From contig OY811971.1 of assembly GCA_963681505.1 (NCBI GenBank), forward strand, positions 20,332,138 through 20,396,137: DNA of 64,000 bases, in the 5' to 3' direction. Below are positions 57,181-64,000 of this stretch, piece by piece. Numbering within the stretch: position 1 is the stretch's first letter; each line of letters opens with the position of its first letter. Under the pieces are notes generated by a model. It saw only the letters and a list, made by a program, of their open reading frames with translations, ran no database searches and was not told the DNA's origin. The position numbers and the translations under genes are program-made. This DNA is from Eunapius fragilis (taxonomy: Eukaryota; Porifera; Demospongiae; Spongillida; Spongillidae).

Positions 57181-58439
57181 GCGGGCCCTGGTGTGTGCTC
57201 TTTTGAAGTGTCAAGCGTATTGTCCCCTCCGACGATACCATGCCATAAGTAATTATATAAAGAGCAGCTCACCTGAGTTCTCAATGCATTAAACCAGTAC
57301 CGTAATCTTTGGCCACGTTTGAGATTTTTACATTGCCTGGTTTGCTTGAACATGCATGCAGCCAATAGAACTATATGGAGCTTAATCGGAAGTCTCGCTA
57401 GAGACTTCCATATAGATTTTGACCCCGACTATGAATTTAATTAAAATCCCGCGACCCTACCGTAGCATCGCTTCCGACGATCGAATCGTCTAACTTGGAG
57501 CGGCAATCGATCTAGAAGTCAAAACTGAGTAGTTTCGTTTTTGTTTCACGTCGTAGAACCACGTGGTTGTCGAGAACAAATAATACTGCTGCCCTCGTTC
57601 CCCTTCCAAAAGTAATGGGCGGGTCGTCTTCTGCTTCTAGGGTGTGTAACCTTTTTCATAAATCAAAATCGGTTATTTCGACTATGAAAAAAAATCCAAT
57701 CGATTTTTCAGGTTTATAGCAACTTGCAAATCGGTTATTAAAAACATTAAATCGATTTTGGCGATTAATGCACTATTTATCTGCCAGCGATTACCTAGGT
57801 TTTTCCAGGTTTGTCCTATAATGGCACGATAAATCACAGTTTCTCAAGTTTAATACAAGTATAGCCAGTTTTATTGCTTATCAGTTACTTACGCCAACTT
57901 TAAATCATTAAAACAACAAAAATAGTACCCAAAGGGACTGGGAACGATGTGCATGCCAATGTTACGCCAAAGCCATGATTCAGTGGCGACGGATTGTGAC
58001 CCAAGCATTATTTTTTTCATCGAACAACACGCAGCTATTTGTTTGCCCGCTACCAACGCACTCAGTACGAAGAATGGGACAAGTAAGGTTTTAGTACACT
58101 GAGATAAAAACGAAAAAGAATAGTTTGTCCACCCCGCGCAGCTTGCGCTCTTTTCTGGTACAAAATACCTAAAACACGTACATGTATCATTCCCATCCGC
58201 CACAATTGGCAGTATAAGCCAACAATATACAATGCAATAAGAATTGAGCAGTACCAGCTAGATGCCCAAGGGTGGAACACCGCTTCACGCATATGACAAA
58301 GCCGCCAATCGAGACATGTACGATAATCAGAACGTTATGGCCGAACGTCTGGAAAAGAACCAGTGTACAGAAGTATTTGGACACCTGTCACCTGTGCAAA
58401 AGAGTACGTAGCGCATTTGATTAATGCACATGTACAATA

Positions 58440-59391
58440 CAGTAACGTAGGAAGGGAATAAAAAGTGCAGCGGCCAAAGTTAAATGGCAGAGTCCCCCAG
58501 GGAGGGTGCGGGAGGGGGGCGCCCCTCCCGCCCAGCTAGGGGGGTACAGCGCTCCCCCATGGGGGCCTGGGGCGGAGCCCCAGAAGCCGACGCTTTTTGT
58601 GTAGAAAAACACCCCCAAAACGCACTTGTTTTTAAGTGAAAACATTATTCCGAAAAAAAATCCGTGTCCAATGAACAATAGCAAGCATGCATGGAACAGA
58701 GCAATGTACCAGCAATTAACACGCTAAATGTCTGTTGGCAAAAAGTTTCCAAAAAAGGCTTCACGATGGCTACAACCTTTTGAAAATTCATTGCCGATTT
58801 CAATATAACAGATCCGGTCTGTTATAGGTGTTTGTGAACATGTAGAACCATGATATGATTCAGCCTCTCTTGGGACATGGTTGCTCTCAGGTAGGACTTT
58901 ATTCGACGCAAAGCACTAAACGAACGCTCACTGACTGCATGCATTCGTAGCAGGCATAACTAATATCAAGGAAGCTAAAACACATACTTCAGATAGTAGT
59001 AGCCTCTGTGGTGGAGACAGTCCTTGTAAGTACTTGATGACAGTATGTAGCTCGTGAGTAGGCTCACATTATATGTTGCTCGAGAGAATCGATAGCTGCA
59101 TTTTTAGTTGTTACTTGTTAATGTCATCCTTGTAGAAGTCTGCAACAATGTTCAACCCTTCATCAAATTTGTCTTTATTTGCAGCTTTCACTAAGAGAGC
59201 TTCAAGATTTGTGTACATTCATCATTACATCAATACATGCTCGTATAATGAATAATTCACTAGCAGGAGCTGCTCAGCTGATAGAATTACATACATCTAT
59301 ACTACCCGTATCATGAAAATTATAAGTTAACCTATATTTTAATTTATTTTTCTCATATGAAAAAGTGCAGCGGCCAGCTCCTACGCCACTG
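58440..59391. mobile_element. Nested hAT-like element with 5-bp target duplication
   Basis: Left end CAGTAACGTAGG and right end complement of CAGTGGCGTAGG are flanked by CAATA (58435-58439, 59392-59396). The interior contains a decayed hAT transposase 3' end on the minus strand. Confidence 0.8.
58822..59220 (-). pseudogene. hAT transposase C-terminus (dimerisation domain), decayed
   Basis: Minus-strand frames give NLEALLVKAANKDKFDEGLN, HTVIKYLQGLSPPQRLLLSE, LASLILVMPATNA and SERSFSALRRIKSYLRATMS ending HIMVLHVHKHL then stop (58824-58822). S-E-R-S-F-S-A-L-R-R-I-K is the hallmark of the hAT C-terminal dimerisation region of the zinc-finger-MYM/TTF type. Interrupted by stops and shifts; the N-terminus and the zinc finger are missing. 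Confidence 0.85.
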
Positions 59392-59977
59392 CAATACTGC
59401 AGAGAAAGTGCGAATGTATTTAAATTGCCGTGCCCACTGCGCGTATAATAAGGGAGGGCACTAATGGTTACCTTCAGCCGGGTCCCCAGACGTGCGACTA
59501 AGTGTTCATTACATCACAATCTTTCTTTTTACCTACTAATTAACCCGTTAGTACAGGCGAAGGACATATAAAAGGGGTAATCGATTTGCTACCGATTTCT
59601 GCATATGAAGGAAACGAATATCGACTAATCGCGACTAAGAAAACAGAATCCGTTATTTCGACTAATGGAAATTCTGAAATTGGTAACCTGCTATTCTACT
59701 AAGCGCATAGTCGACCGAATAGGTAATCGTGAATAACCGATTAACCTACAAAACCTGAAAATCGGTTACACACCCTATCTGCTTCTGCTTCTGCTTCTTG
59801 TGAACTCATAACTCGGGACAGGAACACTTTTAAGCAATGAAAATTGCACCAATAGCTTTAGAATTTGCTGGAGGACTCGCTTTTAGGGTTTGATACACAA
59901 AAGCCTAAAATATACGGTCTTATCAAGTCTAATTAAGCAAAAGTACCTATTTGGGTGTGAAAAAATTAAGGAAACAA

Positions 59978-60255
59978 GTAAATAAAAACATTCTCTCTGA
60001 GGAAGTTGGTAGGTTTTGCAGGCAAATAGTATACTGGTGTAAAAAGCAAGGAAACAAGTTTTATCAGAAGGGAAAATGTAATAGTCCTATATTTAGCACA
60101 GAAACCGCATATGCCTTAGTCGAAGTGTGCTAAATATAGGACTATTACATTTTCCCTTCTGATAAAACTTGTTTCCTTGCTTTTTACACCAGTATACTAT
60201 TTGCCTGCAAAAACTATATCCCACCATCTTTCTCAGAGAGAATGTTTTTATTTAC
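59978..60255. mobile_element. Foldback (near-perfect palindrome)
   Basis: 59978-60100 is inverted at 60126-60255 around a 25-nt loop. The inner ~95 bp of each arm is identical, and the outer part has one small insertion. It would form a hairpin of more than 100 bp. No target duplication seen. Confidence 0.92.
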
Positions 60256-60358
60256 TGGTGAATCAATGTAACATTGGTCTTATAGACCACATAGAATTTC
60301 AAGTGCGCTAGTGATATTAGGAGGCATCAAGTGCGTGGGCAAACGAAAGGGGGACATG

Positions 60359-60475
60359 CCCCCCCCCCCCCCCCCCCCCCCCCCAAGAGCGGAAGCTTTT
60401 GGTAGCTAGCTACTAAGAATATATAATTAGTCCAATGAAACTAATAGGGGGAGGGGGAGGGGGGGGGGGGGGGCA
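60359..60475. repeat. Poly-C and poly-G tracts
   Basis: C run at 60359-60384 and G-rich run at 60447-60472, about 60 bp apart and complementary, so they could pair. Confidence 0.9.
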
Positions 60476-60479
60476 CGTA

Positions 60480-61690
60480 CTCTTGATGCCCGCGTCCACT
60501 GTATATGGGGCAAGGGGCGGAGGGGCGGCGCTAAATTTAAACAGAAAGATAGTTGAGTTCCTTTTTCAAAATACACATGCCGTACTATATATCCGTAGAA
60601 ATGCTATGGTCAAAAATTTCATACTAAGTGTAACTATACCGATCCGTCTCTGCATCAATTATTATTCGCACCCCAACAGCAACGCCTCCACTGTGTATGA
60701 TGTTGTAATGCGTTGATAATCCATTAAATAAATGCGAACCGCGATTGCGATATGCCCGTACAGCAGCATCAGGCAGGCATCATACGATATTGTTATTTAT
60801 GGATGCTTTGTAAATCCTCTGCCATATCATCTTTTGTATCTCACCTTTACGATGCGTTTCCTATGCTTTGACTGTTTGATATTGTAAAGCGTACACAGAA
60901 CGGGTCGAATCAAATTTTGATTTCATACAGAATTTATAAATTTTCTGAAAGATCGTTGAAATTTATTCATTTACATTCCACCAAGAAACCCTACTTTAAT
61001 ATTCGATGCATTTCTATAATGATAGTCAACCATGCCAGGGTTGTGTTCTGCAAGCATATTTTGTACTGGTGCTGATAATGCTTGGTGAACAATCGATGGT
61101 GATAGATGGGCTAAAGTACCTTCAAGGCAGTCATGCACTGTGTCTTTATTACATACATTACAACTTCAAGAAGCTGTACTAGAATATCTTTTAATACTAT
61201 TACATATTGGATGGATGATGATTGCGAAGAAGAAGGGGAGAATATATAAATACATTAACACTATACATACGGGCTATTGGTAGATTTATTATTATATGAT
61301 GGGGGACCTAAGTAATGTGCATTTGACTTTATGAACCTTGCAAAGAGTATCTATGATGCATTGTATGCAATTATGGCATCATTGTATTGAATACTTTCAT
61401 GGAAACTGCATTGGGAAGTCAAGCGGTTACAGTTTTTTATAGCGCGGTCCATCGACATTACGTACATTGTGGCGATGCAATGCTTGAGACGCTATAACTA
61501 GTAATCTGATTTAGGTGGCAAATGCATATTTCTGATGCATTCAGTTTGCTCTGTTATAGGCTTAGGATAAAAGTTCAAGTTATATTCATTTTTTGACGTA
61601 CCTATCTAATGAGTTGCACAGACTCTTCATGAGGTGGAGACAAGTTTGTAATTCAGATAGAAAGTGGCAAGCACGAAGCAAGTATTTTGG
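60480..61690. other. No gene recognised
   Basis: AT-rich; only short open frames. Nothing recognisable on either strand. Confidence 0.5.
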
Positions 61691-61797
61691 GGGTGGGAAG
61701 TACACCAGGAATGGTTTGTCAAAAATGTTGTCATAAATGCTGTCATCGCAATATATTTAGTGCCATAGAAGGGCTTATCTACAATATATGCAGTATG

Positions 61798-61935
61798 CGG
61801 AGGTTTCAAGATGGATTTGTATACATTGCAACAGATGTGTGCTGGGGGTTTCAAGGTGTACGTGTACATACCTATGGTTGTGCGCTGGTCGGTTCAAGGT
61901 GGGATGTGTACATAGCTGCAGTGGGGGTGTGACAT
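61798..61935 (+). repeat. Short tandem repeat, ~45-50-bp unit, three diverged copies
   Basis: Units of GGTTTCAAGGTG(T/G) + GTGTACATA + GTGTGCTGG type. Copies differ at many positions. Confidence 0.55.
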
Positions 61936-63285
61936 GGTGGTATAGCCCTTTCAACCCTGTAGTGAGATTTTTTACAACGTTGTTGCAGAGCCCTTTGTTC
62001 ACTTTTGCTGGCTTCCTTCCCAGTACATACAGAAAAGTTGGAAAAGTAGCCCTTGTGGGCAGCTGCCAAAATCCACATCTCGATGCCTAGCTTAGAAGGC
62101 CTCAGTGAGAATACTGTTTCAAGGAAGACCTACTTTGAAATTTTATGATGGCTTCATCCACTGTAACTTCTTAATGCGGTGAATAAACTTCCTTACATTT
62201 CCGCTGTGTTATGTACATAACAATAGGCCGTAGAGTTTGCCTAATCGATTGTGGCCGTTTTTCTAGGGATTACGTCTACGAAGTGGAGATATCGCTGGAG
62301 ATCTCTGCTCTAGAATTGCGAGTCAGCAACTGGCAAGTACCTCATATTTGGATTTGTGCTCCAATAGTCATCAAACGATGGCAAGCGGTTTATGGACATC
62401 AGGATGTGGAACCCAAAGTAGGCTTTCAACTCACCTGTGTATACTTACCCCATTTCCTAAGTCTTTCGATAAGGTACTTTCAGCATATTCGTTGCTGGCA
62501 GCTACAATAGCCTCCAGCATTTTGTCAGTAAAAAACAGCTCAAATATATATATCTCTAGGGAGTTATCAACTATGTGGATATTGCGCCCAACAAGACATA
62601 AAAATTGCTGAATATCTATAGAAGCATGTTCGTAAGGCCATTTAGCATCATCTTGCTGATCCTGACTGTTGTCTGTGAATGCGTGGGTGTAAATAAATAT
62701 GCCCTGTATGTATAAAGCATTCTTACATGCCACATTGGGGACACTTTCATTGGCACTGCAAGCGTCTGTGATGCATCTGGCATTATTCTTGTCCACTGTA
62801 AATATGTGTACGGTACCTTATGACTTATTTAGCTGCTCAGATGGAGGGTCTCAAAGAACATCGTCATCATGGCATTATTTTATGTTTGTTGTAACGCCCT
62901 GTACCTTTGGTTGGGTGGGTACCTTGTGACTCGCACTCTTCTCTATCTGCATGCAGCTGAACAGATGAACGCGGATTCAGCGTGTTCTCTTTGTTGCTAC
63001 AACATATCAATACATGCAAGATGGCGTCACTTGTCTGGGCATACTAACCATGCATGTCATATGTTTCCATGTAGGCGTCAAGGAGGATGGAACACGTCAT
63101 ATCTACGCGAAGTAATCAAGTAGGAGGTACTCTCCGCGGCCGTCTCTAGGTCGCTAAATTGGTCGTCACTGCCTTCCATCATAGGCTCGCCATTACTACA
63201 TAGCATGTGCAGTGCTGTCATCAAGCATTGCCAGGACCTCGTCCGTCTGTAGCCTCTGCGTGCGCTTGGCCACTCTATGACAAAA
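61930..63285 (-). pseudogene. piggyBac-type transposase, frameshifted
   Basis: On the minus strand: an acidic N-terminus (RVAKRTQRLQTDEVLAMLDD ~63275-63210, MEGSDDQFSDLE ~63180), then IYIFELFFTDKMLEAIVAAS (~62570-62510) and AYFGFHILMSINRLPSFDDY (~62425-62365). RYLHFVDVIPRK (~62300-62260) and VTVDEAIIKFQSRSSLKQY (~62166-62110) follow, the latter holding the first catalytic Asp. IEMWILAAAHKGYFSNFSVC (~62080-62020) and NNVVKNLTTGLKG complete it. This is the standard order of PGBD/piggyBac proteins, which cut and paste DNA at TTAA. Several frame breaks and stops; the rest of the catalytic domain and the Cys-rich tail are missing below ~61930. Confidence 0.85.
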
Positions 63286-63289
63286 TACT

Positions 63290-64000
63290 GCTGTTAATTA
63301 TCTAAGCAGGATATGGCGCTAATATTTACTTTCTTAATTTGAGCGGGTTGTCCACGACAACTAAAATAGCGATGCAACCTTTCAGCTTCTACATACTACT
63401 GACCACTGACTGACAATCACGAAAAGTTACAGGATGTGTCCAAATGTCTGTTAGTTAAAACTGTCTGCCTCCCCGCTGGACACCTACCGCGTGAGAATTA
63501 AGAATAAATTTTGGTGATTTACGGTATTGTTTATTTATCCAACCTAGTGTCAACTGAGCCGCAAACGCCCGTGAAGCGACGCTCGCGGTTAATTCGTGTG
63601 CGTAGTTGTTGGCCATGAACCTACATGTATATTTAGCACTTGCATGGTAATAAAACTGAGCCATCAATTCAATATAATGTGCACGCTACATATACATATA
63701 TACGTTAGTGCCATCCATTTCCCGCAATCTTGTTCTCTTTCCTATGTATATCGTCAAAGCCTATAAAGCTCTATCGCAGAACTCATAATTTCATTTTTTG
63801 AAATTTGTCTGTCACACCAGTCGCTTCTTCATCATCCAAACACGTCGTTTTTCCATCATCATCTTCATCATCATCAGTGTCTAAACTGCTATCTGTTCCA
63901 TACGAAGACTTTGTGAGTAAAACACGTAGGGTTCGCTTTTGTACATCCTTCGGCTGGTTCTGGATTGTATGTAACCATAACTTTCCTGGTCGATGTCGAT
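63290..64000. other. No gene recognised
   Basis: Unique sequence with a short CATCAT/TCATCA run (~63850-63876). Nothing else supported. Confidence 0.5.

Larger units (their letters stand above)
57638..59777. mobile_element. hAT-type non-autonomous element with a nested element
   Basis: Inverted ends TAGGGTGTGTAACC (57638; complement ends at 59777) lie in an 8-bp duplication TCTGCTTC (57630-57637, 59778-59785), fitting hAT rules. The site is a TCTGCT simple repeat, so the duplication is weaker evidence than usual. Many internal copies of AATCGGTTA or its complement resemble hAT subterminal repeats. Without the nested insertion the element would be about 1.18 kb. Confidence 0.8.

Noticed and set aside
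57063-57365. Gly/Pro-rich ORFs over poly-G tracts
   Set aside because: Homopolymer artefacts of reading G/C runs, with no supporting homology. The same applies at 60435-60716 and 36500-36760.
57889-58384. Minus-strand frames of 65-104 codons inside the outer hAT element
   Set aside because: No resemblance to a hAT transposase or other family in any frame, and the frames overlap one another.

Overview
The window looks like repeat-dense nuclear DNA of an invertebrate animal. The evidence is short spliceosomal introns (65-79 bp) with GT..AG ends, exons of animal proteins (a glutaredoxin/thioredoxin-reductase fusion and a KIF21-like kinesin), long dinucleotide microsatellites, and remnants of many eukaryotic transposon superfamilies. 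Several decayed proteins resemble multi-copy families I associate with sponges and cnidarians, so a demosponge is my best guess; that is inference. I see no bacterial operons, rRNA, tRNA or CRISPR, and no gene that is convincingly intact and complete.

Layout. 0-3.3 kb: three broken 3' ends of one non-LTR reverse-transcriptase family. 3.5-6.4 kb: a frameshifted copy of a multi-copy protein family. 6.9-10.1 kb: an integrase-derived gene with introns, interrupted by two DNA transposons with clean junctions. 10.2-10.8 kb: an unrecognised spliced gene fragment running into a ~160-bp tandem array (10.8-12.1 kb). 12.6 kb: one kinesin-like exon. 15.7-16.9 kb: a 1.2-kb element with 101-bp perfect terminal inverted repeats, carrying a RecQ-helicase fragment and a zinc-finger-like ORF. 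19.7-22.4 kb: a non-autonomous Ty3-type LTR element that keeps gag and protease but has lost reverse transcriptase. 22.9-25.1 kb: a 183-bp tandem repeat, a second integrase C-terminus and an OTU-protease gene whose two halves lie on opposite strands. 25.2-26.9 kb: the best-preserved reverse-transcriptase copy.

27-40 kb is almost gene-free and built of nested large inverted repeats (arms of 1-2 kb), foldback elements, MITEs and CA/GT tracts. 40.1-40.8 kb holds a Ulp1-like protease plus PHD-finger pseudogene. 41.1-43.1 kb holds the second ~160-bp array, which switches orientation internally. 45.2 kb holds a second kinesin-like exon on the opposite strand to the first.

45.4-50.8 kb is MITEs, foldbacks and minisatellite-like DNA. 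50.8-56.3 kb is an insertion into an older repeat. It contains an uncharacterised transposon-like gene, an internally deleted relative with the same ends, and between them an isolated exon of thioredoxin glutathione reductase broken by a 10-bp tandem duplication. 57.6-59.8 kb is a hAT-type element with another hAT-like element nested in it. 60.0-60.3 kb is a foldback, and 61.9-63.3 kb a decayed piggyBac transposase gene.

The genes do not form a pathway. The main biology is serial transposon insertion, capture of host-like gene fragments and repeat-linked inversion. The inversions could also be assembly artefacts.
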